From positions 854,964 to 918,963 of the forward strand of contig JAWZYV010019925.1 of the NCBI GenBank assembly GCA_038373885.1: a DNA stretch of 64,000 nucleotides, written 5' to 3'. The notes under the pieces were generated by a model. The model saw nothing but the letters and a program-made list of their open reading frames with translations. It was not told where the DNA came from and made no database searches. Positions within the stretch are counted from its first letter, which is position 1, and each line of letters starts with the position of its first letter. The DNA is from Cheiracanthium punctorium. Its lineage: Eukaryota; Arthropoda; Arachnida; Araneae; Cheiracanthiidae. The position numbers and the translations under genes were made by a program. Positions 49,401 through 57,803 of the stretch are shown here, one piece after another.

Positions 49401-52400
49401 TGTTTGCCAGATATCCGCTGCATCCCTAATATATATGTAAAATACAGAGTGACCAGTAATTAAACAAAAATTTGAATTGTTTAGTAAAAGAGTTTGAGAA
49501 GAAATAAAAAAAAAATATTTATTTCTCATATAAGTACACTTATTTCAATTTTATGCACAAGAGTTTCAAAGTGCTTCCCATTACTTGCAACAATATGGCA
49601 AAGCCTAAGATCAAAGTTGTCTAAAATTGAGTGAATAGTTTGCCATGTGATGGCGGAAATTTCAGCAGAAGTGGATGAAATTTCAACAGAAAATGATAAT
49701 CCTCTGTTCGATGTTCAAATTCGACATTTGACTACTGCAAACTGCTTGCAAAGATGAGAACTTTTACTGGAAACTGCTTGCAACTTTGTCTAGTGCTGCA
49801 TCACAGCACAAAATGAAAACTCGTATTAATTCAAACTTGTTTTGTTAATTGTAAGCTGTGTAGTGTTGCATCACCAAATATTACGTCTGTATGACATCCC
49901 ATTTAATAGTTATTGCAGTTCTGAATTTTCGGTTAATTGCTGGGCACTCTGTATATCACATGTAAAGTAGCTGCATGCCATTAGAAAACTTTTTTAAATT
50001 GAAAATATAGTACTTAAGCCAATAGTTTGAGAGATGCTTCTCTGACTAAACAGTTTGAAATACTCAGTATTGTTTCTGTTCATAATTTTGATGATGGCTG
50101 TTGAAATATAATCTTGATCTGAGTACATAAAATATAAAATCTGTAATGCTTTTCATCATTCTAGCTATTATCACTTAATTATTAATTTGACTTACAGTAT
50201 AGCTTTGCATTTTTCAGTCTGGTATTATGGCACTGACATATTCTGGGTTGGGAAATATATTTAGCAGGAACTAGATTTTTCACCCCTTTCTTTGAAATGC
50301 TCTTTTATAAAAATCCCCCTTTGTTTAGTTTTTCTTTTTAGAAATTGTAGCATTTCTTGTTTCTTCCAAACAATACATAACTCCCCAGAGGTAAGTGTCC
50401 CTATTTTGAAAGTACTCCAAGGAAGGTGTGTGTGTGTGGGGGGGGGGGGGCAGGGCTGGATTTAGGTGAGGGAAGCCAGGGCTGCAGCCCTGGGGCCCCC
50501 ACAATAGACATTTTTACTTAAAATCTCCTACCAAATATAGTTAAAAATGTCACTACATTTATTCCCAAAAGGGTCAGATTCAGTGCAACTGCTTCTTTAC
50601 ACACATCTTGCATATTACTGCCACTCAACGTGATCGGCTGCTAACCATATCGACATTACATTAAGAGTACAACTTTAGACGAGAAGTAGACATTACTTTT
50701 TATCTAAATAATTGATGTGATTTGATTTTGGGAGTACGGCGGATCATCTACAGGAGCAATCTAGACTGGGGGGGGGGGAGTGTCCTCTGTGGTAGTCTTC
50801 CTAAGGGATCCTAACCCGTATTTACACTAAGTTCTGGAGAAAACCATCTTTTATGTTAAAAAAAAAGTTGTACCACCTCTAGGAATTGAGCCCAGGACCA
50901 CTAGGCTATGAATTAAGGCTGAACTTACTTTACCATACTGGTTGTCAAAAAAAAATTTGATTTGTTTAAAAAATAATTAGGGACCTTCCCTCCTTTGTTT
51001 CCCCAGGGCCTCCACACCTCTAAATTTAATGGCAGAGGGGTGACTACTGAGCAGAAGCATAGCCAAACAGCGATAACAGAATATCCCCCCCCCCCCCCCC
51101 CGAAAAAAAAAAAAAAGATAAAAAAAGTTGATGACATTTTTGGAACAGCAGCGGTCTTGCAGGTTGACTTTTAATCATCAGTTTACAAGACAAATGTTGT
51201 TCTAGCTGATCTGAAAGGCTTTAATAAAACTCGAGAACACTTTTATATAGAGAAATCGTACAAAATACTGATATGTGTAACAGTAAATTTTTCTTCATTA
51301 AAGATCAAATTAATGTGATGGTTCATACTAATAATCACATATATTCAGAAATTATCTTCTATGAAGTGATTACTATGTTTTGAATGAATTGTGGGCTAGG
51401 TAACAGGAAAAAATAGCTTTACTGATTTGTATTGTCTAAAAGTTTCCTTTTTTTTTTGTGAGATGCTACATATAATTATAGTAGTAAAAATACTAAATTT
51501 AAAAGATCTACAATTTTTAAAATGCTAGCAATTATGCTAGTGTATAAAATTTTGCTTACTACTTGAATAAAAACACTATATATATACCAGAACTCTTGTT
51601 GAAATCATTGATTTGATAATTTTGATAAAGATACTAAAACTGTGCATACAACTTCATGAAATAAATTTTAGGAGCATTTAGGGAAAGTAGATGTACAATG
51701 AAACAAAATTCACTGATTTTTTTTTTTTTCCCTGTTCACAAATTTGCATGTACAAAAATAAAATTTATGGAAACTTTTAACTTACTCTTTTCCCCATCTA
51801 AATGAATATTTATGAGTTAATAAATAACATCTTCATATTTAACAAATTGCAATAGGTAAATGTTTGACAGTGTTTCATTGTACCCCGAAATATGAGGTAC
51901 AATGAAGCACTTTACAAACACTCAAATAATATGAGTCAAAATTCAAATTCCAGCATTCATGCTATAATAACATTTATAATAAACATTAGTAAAACATAAA
52001 TATCAAATTTAAATGGAAAAAACAAATTTAATTAAATTGTTATAGCTTGAGATGAAAACAATACTTTTATTAGAGGTTTGCCTATAATTTTTCATTTTAT
52101 ATTAAATTTACTTAAATCAAATTCGAATATTAACATCTCTGCTTCCCTTTCTGTACCACCTGAAAGAACAGGAGGTAGTTTGATACAATTTGAGTTTTTT
52201 CCAAAAATATATATTTCCAAAGAATGCACAAATATGAAGCATGGACGCTGTTGTGTGACGTTCAGAACTTTGCATTCCATTTGATTTAAATTAATTGTTT
52301 CATCAAAAGAGTACCTTTGTTTACGTTTAAGTTCACCTTCTTTGATCAGAACATAAAAATATTCTTTGAACTTTTAGAAGATAAAAAAATAAACTCATTA

Positions 52401-53929
52401 TAATCTGAGTAACCTCACGAGAAAAATAATTATGCTATGTTTAAAAAAATGACCACTTTTGGCATTGATGGTAAGTCTATAACATAGTGATTACAATATT
52501 TGAAAAATAAATAATTATACATACGAGTACAAGGAGGTAAAGCAACATTTCTTTTAGAAGTGAAATTTACTTTTAGTCTTGAAAATCCAAAAATTTTCTT
52601 TAAAAATGTAAAGACGTAGTAAAAATGCAATTGTCTCTAAAATTACATCAGTCTGGAACATATATTTGTATAATAGGTGTGAGAATTACAACTTTCTATG
52701 ACAAATCCTACTGATTTTAGATAGTATGTTTCATTGTACCCCAACTTCCCCTACATCATTTGTGATGCTGTAAACACTAATATGGCACATACACACACAC
52801 AAAAAAAAAAACTTTTTTTTATGGTAATGTAAAAGAAATGCTCAACAAATGTTTCTGTAAGTAAGATATATATGCGCTGTGTCCCATCAAAATAAGCCAC
52901 TGTAATTGTGTACCATAATTGGATACGAAACTGACAAATAAGAACAAAACAAATATATTAAGAAAGTATGCACAAAAATGTGCATTTACTAGGGAAAAAT
53001 TCCCTCCCTGGCCCACCTGTGCAGGAATAAAAATAAATATATAAAAGAAGAGGAGAAAAGTGTTCCGGCAAAATAAAGCCAGTAGAAATTTTATGGATAT
53101 TATTAAGATATCATATAAATAATAAAAAAAATTAGTATTACTTCAAAAATTTACATTGTTTTGCACTTTTGAAAAATGAAGTTTTCAAAACCTTCAGGCA
53201 TATTTTTCTACTGGAATGATTTTTAATAAAAAATTTCTAATCCTTTTTTCATATGAAAAGCTAGGAATTTCCTTGGCCTTTCCTGTTTCACCCATCTCTT
53301 CATCTTCTGTAACCTCACAAATTTCATCCACTGTAAGCACTTCCTACATCTTTATTTCATTAGTTGCTGACACATGCTTTTCAAATGTTGAATGGAAATC
53401 CATTCCTCTTTACACAATTTTCCAGTCATTAAAAAAAGAAAAACTGAAAGCTAGATTTAAACACATTCTGAAAATAAATTTAGTGAAAGAAAACTTTTTT
53501 TAAAAGTGGGAATGAGTTTGGAACAAAACATTTTATAGAGGTTATTTTAACATTGTTAGATTAGGGAAAAAATGTGAACCAAAAATATCAACTTAAGCAG
53601 GTTTTACTGTAATGTACTTTGGTAAATATTAATAAAGGGCATAATTTTATTTTTTAATTAGGGCTCAACAATAAGGGGTTTTACTAAATTGTGTTTCTTC
53701 ATAATAAAACTGACCCACACTTACAAATGAAAAATAATGATCTATTGTTGTGTTCATTGTGTTATTTAAAAAAAGTATTTTAACGTAGCTAATGCTTAAT
53801 TGCTCACTATTGATTAATTATTTTAATATTTAGATGCAAGAAATGGAAATATCAAGGAATATAGCAGAGTTGAAGCTTAGAGAACATCATGGGAACGTTG
53901 TTGAAGCACTCATTGAATTAACAAATTAA
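25101..53929 (+). CDS. HYPK: HYPK, huntingtin-interacting protein K (3 exons)
   Basis: Join: 25101-25250, 47978-48085, 53834-53929 (stop TAA), giving 117 residues. HYPK is a small ribosome-associated protein that binds the NatA N-terminal acetyltransferase (NAA15/NAA10), moderates its activity, and has chaperone-like effects. The N-terminal 25 residues are polar and variable. They are followed by the family block KHDSGAADLEKVTDYAEEKE, a linker helix (AMSLIGDK, KELAKVTIKKEDVELI), and a C-terminal UBA-like domain (MEISRNIAE, LREHHGNVVEALIELTN). Total length is close to the usual 117-129 residues. Both introns are GT-AG and phase 0. The first intron is 22.7 kb and packed with nested transposons; the second is 5.7 kb. 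No lesion is seen. Confidence 0.95.
26050..26440 (+). pseudogene. hAT transposase C-terminal fragment
   Basis: A frame-broken stretch reading ALFCLVSRVLSITPSNAYERV then FSLM, matching the hAT dimerisation region (S..PSNA..ERVFS). Further similarity runs to INKYKNDVELIKAACG near 26430. It lies in HYPK intron 1, directly upstream of the MITE at 26451. Confidence 0.65.
26451..26622. mobile_element. G-tract hAT MITE, copy 1
   Basis: Starts CAGTGGTGGATTATTGCAAG, ends CTTTAATCTACCCTTG, with exact 8-bp target duplication TGTAAAAG (26443-26450, 26623-26630). It contains a run of 13 G followed by C8. Relatives at 34820-34979, 46625-46792 and 62788-62915. Confidence 0.85.
27051..27290 (+). repeat. tRNA-derived SINE inserted in the mariner
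   Basis: Exact 14-bp target duplication TCCAGACAACATTG (27037-27050, 27291-27304) in the transposase coding frame. Head GCCTCACCATGGCACAGTGG (A-box-like), B box GGTTCGGGTCC, core GGTTTTCTCCAGATGTAACG and CCCCTTAGAATGTCC, ending in an ACAATCACAA tail. The full target duplication proves retroposition into this mariner. Confidence 0.92.
27622..30147 (-). mobile_element. Tigger/pogo-type DNA transposon, nearly complete
   Basis: Ends CAGTACAACCTCGAAAATC / GATTTTCGAGGTTGTACTG; TA at the left and TT (decayed TA) at the right. 2526 bp, encoding a CENP-B-like transposase on the minus strand (28240-29804). It interrupts the mariner between residues DDRI and HESF. Confidence 0.92.
28240..29804 (-). pseudogene. 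Tigger/pogo transposase with few lesions
   Basis: Starts MASSGKRKHNSLAITDK at 29804. The N-terminal CENP-B-type helix-turn-helix reads VRKLCEDYAIGKSTVYDLIK; a second DNA-binding domain runs to WLEKFKNRHGI. The DDE nuclease shows YNADEMSLFW (first Asp), LILDNCSA (second, near 28910) and IQPMDMGLLRSL (third, near 28830). A long acidic tail ends at 28240. Lesions are a frameshift near 29300, a TGA at 29093-29095 in a position where CGA would be expected, and a frameshift near 28880. Family length is about 500-550 residues, so it is close to full length and relatively young. Confidence 0.9.
30242..33062. mobile_element. Non-autonomous hAT element
   Basis: Ends CATAGGTTCCCAACGTGGG / AGGTTGGGAACCTATG with exact 8-bp target duplication CTTTAGAG (30234-30241, 33063-33070). 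2821 bp with no transposase. Most is AT-rich, but 31060-31960 is markedly GC- and CpG-rich. Confidence 0.88.
31060..31960. other. CpG-rich segment inside the hAT element
   Basis: GC-rich sequence with many CpG dinucleotides and CCAAT-type boxes (CTGATTGG near 31234), unlike the surrounding AT-rich element. Open frames here (31002-31367 minus, 31550-31786 plus) match nothing I recognise. It may be a captured promoter/5' UTR or LTR; compare the GC-rich Jockey 5' region at 57330-57780. Confidence 0.4.
33394..34121. mobile_element. MITE with repeated CTCCTGATTTTT motif
   Basis: Ends CAGAGTTGCCAACTCTCC / AGGTTGGCAACTCTG, direct repeat CAATTT on both sides (33388-33393, 34122-34127). CTCCTGATTT(TT) and close variants occur about seven times near both ends in the same orientation. 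A related short element with CCAACCT..CCCGATTTCTT ends is at 54340-54502. It interrupts the left inverted repeat of the 33089-38216 element. Confidence 0.75.
34380..34890 (-). pseudogene. C-terminal domain of an element-encoded protein (WW..VL / FLHP / TGRxY type)
   Basis: Two overlapping frames read in order IYGDTWWLSYVLDKDGD, KVQVTFLHPSG, then (shifted) SFIYPTPPDTLWVPFADVI, NPVTQTGRTYSLPDSEV. This WW...FLHP..P..F.YP...LW.P....TGR.Y arrangement recurs at the C-terminus of many uncharacterised, probably transposon-borne arthropod and cnidarian proteins; that is recalled, not searched. A frameshift lies near 34660. Upstream coding of the same gene is probably at 37165-37480, beyond the Helitron. 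Confidence 0.5.
34820..34979. mobile_element. G-tract hAT MITE, copy 2
   Basis: Starts CAGTGGCGGATTTATGCAAG, ends TTTAATCTGGCCTTG, exact 8-bp target duplication CCCTGACA (34812-34819, 34980-34987). It contains G11 and G12 runs. Same family as 26451-26622. Confidence 0.88.
35878..36043. mobile_element. MITE inside the Helitron
   Basis: Ends ACTTACGTATTATCCCGGCG / CGCCGGGATAATAGGTAAGT; 166 bp. The sequence AAAGAAAAGT is present immediately outside both ends. GC-rich ends in an AT-rich setting. Confidence 0.75.
36376..36545 (-). repeat. Degraded SINE copy in the Helitron
   Basis: On the minus strand the 3' core of the SINE family is visible (ACGGGCAAGGATCCCTTAGA), with a B-box-like GGTTCAAACACC upstream. 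No target duplication found. Confidence 0.45.
37165..37480 (-). pseudogene. Probable upstream coding of the 33089-38216 element
   Basis: Overlapping open frames on the minus strand (SQMWNQSKCEIIFF, CSCFKHISCCKGRTADITKS) contain several cysteines and lie just upstream of the Helitron that separates them from the 34380-34890 domain. No family match was recognised. Assignment to the same gene rests on position and strand. Confidence 0.35.
38813..38860. repeat. Perfect 21-bp hairpin
   Basis: GAATTTTATTGTTACTGCCA at 38813 and the complement ending 38860, with an A6 loop; it lies just outside the mariner. Confidence 0.85.
40870..41677 (+). mobile_element. Helitron-like element inside the hAT
   Basis: Starts TCTACTTATATAATACGC after an A and ends GGCCACCTTGGCAGCTAG before a T, with a GCCA/TGGC hairpin near the end. 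Similar 3' ends occur at 16267 and 48860 (both minus). It contains the SINE at 41108-41458; without it the unit is about 450 bp. Confidence 0.6.
41108..41458 (-). repeat. SINE, longest copy
   Basis: Direct repeat ATCTTTCGGAT at 41097-41107 and 41459-41469. On the minus strand: head CATCATGGCACAGTGG, B-box-like GGATTCAGGTCCC, core GGTTTTCTCCAGATGTAACG, CCCCTTAGAAAGTCC, then a 150-bp 3' region ending in A-rich sequence. About 351 bp, so the other copies are 3'-truncated. Confidence 0.85.
43441..44589. other. HYPK intron 1, unassigned
   Basis: AT-rich DNA. A hAT-like end may be present near 44145-44170 (GACCATAAAAAAGATGGTCACC, itself a short inverted repeat). No gene supported. Confidence 0.35.
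44590..44950 (-). pseudogene. LINE ORF2 3' fragment
   Basis: Minus strand frame with FKFGLVSSPLCSTCHVPDSV, EHILLNCIKYDSPR, the cysteine/histidine C-terminal motif of Jockey/I-type ORF2 (C..C....EH.L..C). 5'-truncated at 44950, where the palindrome 44951-45372 begins. Confidence 0.75.
44951..45372. mobile_element. Palindromic MITE
   Basis: Ends ATTAGAAAAGTATCTGATAT and its complement; arms of about 170 bp match with scattered differences (e.g. AATAATGGCTGTTGTTCATT). 422 bp. No clear target duplication. Confidence 0.7.
45373..46624. other. HYPK intron 1, unassigned repeat DNA
   Basis: Contains recurring phrases such as TTTTCACTAGTGACACCA (46181) / TTTTCATAGTGACACCAGAA (45901) and AAATTTCATGAAAATTGGTC, which look like degenerate internal repeats of an old element. 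No coding similarity. Confidence 0.35.
46625..46792 (-). mobile_element. G-tract hAT MITE, copy 3
   Basis: Minus strand starts CAGAGACGGATTAATGCAA and ends TTCAATCCATTAGTG, with the shared internal AAATTAATGTCCATTTATGG. Target duplication not clear. Confidence 0.65.
46793..47977. other. HYPK intron 1, distal part
   Basis: AT-rich, with a polypyrimidine-rich acceptor region just before exon 2. No element recognised. Confidence 0.4.
47978..48085 (+). CDS. HYPK: HYPK exon 2
   Basis: Thirty-six codons between acceptor TTTTGCTAG and donor GTAAGT, phase 0 at both ends. It begins AMSLIGDKHSKET and ends KVTIKKEDVELI, the block that precedes the UBA-like domain. Because it is short and its acceptor lies 22.7 kb from exon 1, it is easily missed by gene prediction. 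Confidence 0.94.
48425..48633 (+). pseudogene. Tigger-type transposase C-terminal fragment
   Basis: Open stretch LTDADIRKVILCSEEEDAYE, then LPKITFEEALNSIKSMCAFI, resembling the acidic tail plus EAL helix that ends Tigger/Jerky-type transposases. About 65 residues; rest absent. It abuts the piggyBac-like MITE. Confidence 0.5.
48636..48717. mobile_element. 82-bp piggyBac-like MITE
   Basis: Ends CATTAGATATACCA / TGGTATATCTAGTG flanked by TTAA on both sides (48632-48635, 48718-48721), the piggyBac-type target. The centre is another short palindrome CAGTCATTTTGACTG. Confidence 0.75.
48860..49060 (-). mobile_element. Helitron-like fragment, same family as 40870-41677
   Basis: Minus strand ends CCCTTGGCAGCTAG before T. 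Its internal part shares GACGTCA, AACAGTTCAATGACGTCAA and TAACAATAACGCATG-type sequence with 40940-41010. Confidence 0.6.
49061..51677. other. HYPK intron 2, mostly unassigned
   Basis: A hAT-like end near 49390-49430 and a SINE piece at 50786-50915 (minus strand: CAGAACTTAGTGTAAATACG, GGATCCCTTAGGAAGAC). A further MITE-like start (CAGGGCTGGATTTAGG) is at 50453. Poly-G and poly-C runs at about 50440, 50769 and 51086. No gene. Confidence 0.4.
50786..50915 (-). repeat. Partial SINE copy
   Basis: Minus strand carries the family core (TTTTCTCCAGAACTTAGTG, AATACGGGTTAGGATCCC) and a tRNA-like GGGCTCAATTCC box upstream. Confidence 0.5.
51670..52760. mobile_element. TIR element with TTTCATTGTACCCC motifs
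   Basis: Left end GGGAAAGTAGATGTACAATG, right end complement of GGGGAAGTTGGGGTACAATG. The same ACAATGAAAC/GTTTCATTGTACC motif also occurs internally as an inverted pair at 51872-51910. About 1.08 kb; no target duplication resolved; superfamily unknown. Confidence 0.55.
52761..53833. other. HYPK intron 2, distal part
   Basis: AT-rich. The 95-codon frame at 53216-53503 is hydrophobic low-complexity sequence without family features. Nothing supported. Confidence 0.4.
53834..53929 (+). CDS. HYPK: HYPK exon 3 with stop codon
   Basis: Thirty-one codons plus TAA after acceptor AATATTTAG. It reads MQEMEISRNIAELKLREHHG, then NVVEALIELTN. This is the three-helix UBA-like end of HYPK that contacts the NatA auxiliary subunit. 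The 3' UTR appears very short. Confidence 0.95.
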   Translation: MQEMEISRNIAELKLREHHGNVVEALIELTN

Positions 53930-53943
53930 TATGTTATTTTGTA

Positions 53944-53949
53944 AATAAA
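53944..53949 (+). terminator. HYPK polyadenylation signal
   Basis: A canonical AATAAA lies 15 bases after the HYPK stop codon, followed by a T-rich stretch. This implies a 3' UTR of only a few tens of bases. Confidence 0.7.
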
Positions 53950-54339
53950 AGATTTTACATTAATTTGTTTTACTGTATTTTATACTATACGTTCTTTTTT
54001 AAAAATTAGTTTTATTATTCACTCACAACTTAAAGCAAAGCATTTACTCTACCTTAAATTGCACAGGGCTGCCATCGGTCAGGAAGGACAGAAAACTTGG
54101 AATGGGTAATTTTATTTTGATAGAAACGCAAAAGATGTTGCAATTTTTAGTGTAAAATCTGAAAATTCCCAAAATGTGACCTAAAAAGTCATTCGAAGAA
54201 AGTGAGCATTTGTAAATACTCTCTGTTTATCATAAGTCTGGGATGCTGTACATATGATTTGAAATAATGATGATCATTGTGTACAGTTCTCTTGAAAATA
54301 GAATCAGCATGTGGGAACGATGTGAAATGAGAGTAATAG

Positions 54340-54502
54340 CATAGCCGCCAACCTACCCGATTTCTTTGGGAGATTTCCCACCACAATTTTTAAACAGTTT
54401 TATTTTACATTAAAATTTTTTGCATTATTTTAACTATCAATTGCTAGGTAAAAATTAGTGGTGGGAAATCTCCCGAAGAAATCGGGAAGGTTGGCAGCTA
54501 TG
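54340..54502. mobile_element. hAT-type MITE
   Basis: Ends CATAGCCGCCAACCTACCCG / CGGGAAGGTTGGCAGCTATG; arms of about 48 bp. Near-duplicate GTAATAG / GTAATAA flanks. 163 bp. The ends resemble those at 33394-34121. Confidence 0.75.
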
Positions 54503-54939
54503 GTAATAATAATAATAATAAAATACTTTTATATGTATAATAATTTGCAATGCTATTGAAATGTAGAACGGTCGAGAAAAATATTCTATTGTTTATGTAA
54601 ATTCATATTTTTAAAGAATAAATGTTCGGTAAAACCACCATGATTTTTTTAAATATAAAAACATCTTTATCATAGTAATGTCAATGAAAAAGAGACTGAA
54701 CTTGTTTGTAAGCACTAAAAATTCTATTGGTAAGAGTTGAATTAAAATTTCGAATGGCTAAATTTGAATTTCTAAAACTGTACATTTATTTGCTATTGAA
54801 GAAGAAGAAGAAAAAGAAATCCTGTTCAAGAATCACATCGTAAAAAATGTACATTTATAAAGCTTTTGTAAAAAATATCTATACTAATATTATGAGGAGG
54901 TAACTACTTTGTTTGGCTGTATGTTGGGTGTTGCGAATT

Positions 54940-55268
54940 TCTGACTTTCTGTTTCGTAATAAGAGCAAATTTCGAAATTAAAGTATAAAATTGCTCTTAC
55001 CTTCTGTCCGGGTTCAGGGATGTTCGGCCCGAATTGCACTCCAATAAGATTCTAAAGAGGACTCACTATAAAACACTAATTTTCACACATAATTAATTTT
55101 AATCAGAACATACAAAAAGGACGTCTTTAATCTTGGATACATAGCGAAGAACTGAGAGGAGAAAAAACATTAAGAGTCAGAACACAAAATGCCTCCCTCA
55201 AGCGCATGTGCAAGAGGCCCAAAAAGGGGGTTACTGTTGACTCAACATTCCTCACAGTTCGGCACATT
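54940..55268 (-). repeat. Putative 3' LTR of the BEL/Pao element
   Basis: A purine tract (minus strand AAAAAGGGGGGGAA) near 55269-55282 precedes TGTGCCGAACTGTGAGG, a plausible LTR start. The far end is placed approximately at an ACA near 54940. No second LTR in the window to compare. Confidence 0.45.
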
Positions 55269-55314
55269 CCCCCCCTTTTTGAGTTCATAAGGGGACAGAA
55301 CTCAACCCGAGACA

Positions 55315-57296
55315 TCACTCCACTTGAAGTAGTTCAGGCGGGTGCACGAGTCGTCCCCGACTAGTTGTCGCACGATTCTGTAGGGCTGTAGCGTCACAGT
55401 CATCCTGCCCACCGTTCAACTCCAAAGGGCAAAGCTTTCGCACTGGCCGAACTAAAATTCCTGAAGCTGTTTTCAGTTTGGCAACTCGTACGACTCCGTC
55501 CTTGCTGGGATAGAGCTCAAGTATCTTCCCAAGAGGCCAGTTAGCACGATTACACTTATCAGTCCAAACTAGGACCAAATCACCAACACGCAAAAGTTTC
55601 TTGTTCTTTCCAGAAGAGAAAGAATTGTGTAACGCACCTAGATATTCATTGCGGAATCTTGATCTTAAATTGTTTTTAACTCTAACTCGATATTGGTAAC
55701 GCTTGTTTATTTTCTTCTGATCCAAGCAATCAAGTTCAGGTATTCCTATTTCTGCGATTTCATGCAAAAACATAGCTGGAGTCAATGGACTTAGATCTTC
55801 GTTACTGTCCGTGACATAAGTTAAAGGTCGTGCATTGACTATGCTTTCACAATCGCAGAGCACTGTTCAAAATTCTTCAATTTCAAAATTCTTCAATTCT
55901 TGCAATTCTTCAAAATTCAGCGATGCTTCTCCTAGCACTCGTCTTAATATTCGTATCAGAATTCCAACAAGTCTTTCCCAAAAACCACCCCACCATGGAG
56001 CGGAAGGTGGTATGAATTGCCATTCTATTCGACAAAGTTTAGGAACAGCTTTGATTTTTTCAAAATCAATAGCTTGCAACAAATTTTGACAGCCAACAAA
56101 ATTTGTACCACGGTCAGAATATATGACGGAGGGACGGCCACGTCTGGCAATAAATCGTGTCAGTCCAAGAATGAAACTATCTGTCGAAATGGAAGCTAAA
56201 AGTTCTAAATGAACTGCTCGAAAAACTGCACAAGTGATTAATAGAATCCAGACCTTGGATTGATCTTTTAAATACAAAGGTCCGGCAAGGTCCACACCTA
56301 CAATTTCAAAAATGGCCGCATTTCTAACTCTGTTGAAAGGTAAATCGCTTTCTTCTACTTCAGGCGGTTTCGAAGAAAATTTTTTACAAATGGTGCATTT
56401 ATTAATAACATTCTTAATAGTCTTACGGCTCTTTAATACCCAAAAGTTTTCTCTTAAGACCGACATCAAAAATGGTACACCACAATGACCGAATTCTATG
56501 TGTTTGGAAAATATGAGTTGCTGCACAACATGGTGATTAGAAGGCAAAAGGATTGGTAATCTGAAATTGAATTTATCATCTCTATTGAAAATTTTCGTTT
56601 TTATTCTTATAATATCTTCTGAATCTGTAAAGGTACGTAGGCATTTCAATCTTTTATCATTATTCTCAAATGATTCCTTTTGAACTAGTTTCATAATGAC
56701 GGTTTCTGCTTTCCTCAGCTCGTCATTGGTTAACTGACCGAATATTCTGTCGTCACTACCCCTTTTCGAATTTTGACGAAAGCGCAAAATCCAACCAGTA
56801 ACGCGTAATATTTTAGTGTATGAGGAATAGCGACTGACTATAGAATTTGGGGATATCATTCTCTAAATTAGTAGCGGTTACTATCGATTTCTTCTTTTCC
56901 GCATTTACTATATCCATGTTAGGCGAAAGTTTAGATTCAGGCCAGTTTTCTTTGGAATCTAAAAGCCATGTAGATCCTAGCCACCATTGAGATCTAACAA
57001 GAGCTTTAGCACCGCAACCGCGTGACGGTAAATCTGCTGGATTCATATGTCCCGGAACGAAATTCCACGAAGTATTGGATGTGAGTTTCCGGATTTCCTT
57101 AACCCGATTTTCAACAAAGACTGCCCAAGGTCCTTCCCGTTTTACCCAATACAATGCATCCATTGAATCGGACCAATAGTATGTATCAATATTTTCTAAT
57201 TTCAAATCCCTCATAATGCTATTGGTTAGTCTAGCTCCAATACAACACGCCATAAGCTCAAGGCGTGGAATAGAAATGTCTTTAAGAGGGGCTAGG
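55315..57296 (-). pseudogene. BEL/Pao retrotransposon pol: RNase H, integrase, C-terminal domain
   Basis: Minus strand order. The RNase H/post-RT part is at about 57285-56860 (IPRLELMACCIGARL, YYWSDSMDALYWV, NFVPGHMNPADLPSRGC). Integrase is at 56859-55867: zinc-binding HIEFGHCG and CTICKKF, core VGVDLAGPLY, IYSDRGTNFVG, APWWGGFWERLVG. The BEL-specific C-terminal domain is at 55863-55315 (ESIVNARPLTYV, VGDLVLVW, WPLGKILELYP). A frameshift lies near 56855 and a stop at 55864-55866. Gag, protease and the RT core are absent: similarity ends abruptly at about 57296. Confidence 0.9.
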
Positions 57297-57329
57297 AGTT
57301 ATATTATTGATTCGTCCCAGTCAGTGTGT

Positions 57330-57780
57330 AACCCGGAGCTGATCTCGTGTACTTCTCCGCTCGTTTGCTAAAGCGCCGAATGGCGCGCTCGCTGATTGGC
57401 TGAGGGCTTTCCCGCGCCTCACGTTCATTGGTAGCCGACTCGCCTGCTCTTAGGGAGCAACTTGACGCTACTCTACCTCGCTCATTCGTTCTGTAGGTTC
57501 AGGAGGGGAAACACGGCCCTTGTCAGGGCCAAAATAGTAATTGCGTGAACCTTGTCCTGCAGACGAATATCAACTTACACTGCTGGAGTTTCCGACGGCC
57601 TCCTGCTGCTCGGACGCTGATACTGGCTACTACGACGTCGCCCCATTGCCCCGCGCTTCCTGCGTCGCCCAACCGCAGTTACTTCTGCGACAGAGTGACG
57701 GCGTACGGACCCCTACCCTGCTACTATTGCACCTAGCCACTTCAGATCCCCCGTAGGGCTCTTCCCTTCACCATGTCACG
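57330..57780 (+). promoter_or_regulatory. LINE 5' UTR, CpG-rich
   Basis: The most GC-rich stretch near the LINE, with CCAAT boxes in both orientations (CTGATTGGCTGAGG, TTCATTGGTAGCC) and many CpGs. It precedes ORF1, so it likely contained the internal promoter. Function is inferred. Confidence 0.5.
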
Positions 57781-57803
57781 GGACTTACCGACTCACCTAC
57801 ACT

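Noticed and set aside
51080..51120. Poly-C/poly-A stretch as a structural element
   Set aside because: Simple-sequence run, possibly of uncertain length in the assembly; no support for function.
53216..53503. 95-codon open frame, plus strand, before HYPK exon 3
   Set aside because: Hydrophobic and Ser-rich low-complexity sequence within an intron, with no recognisable domain.
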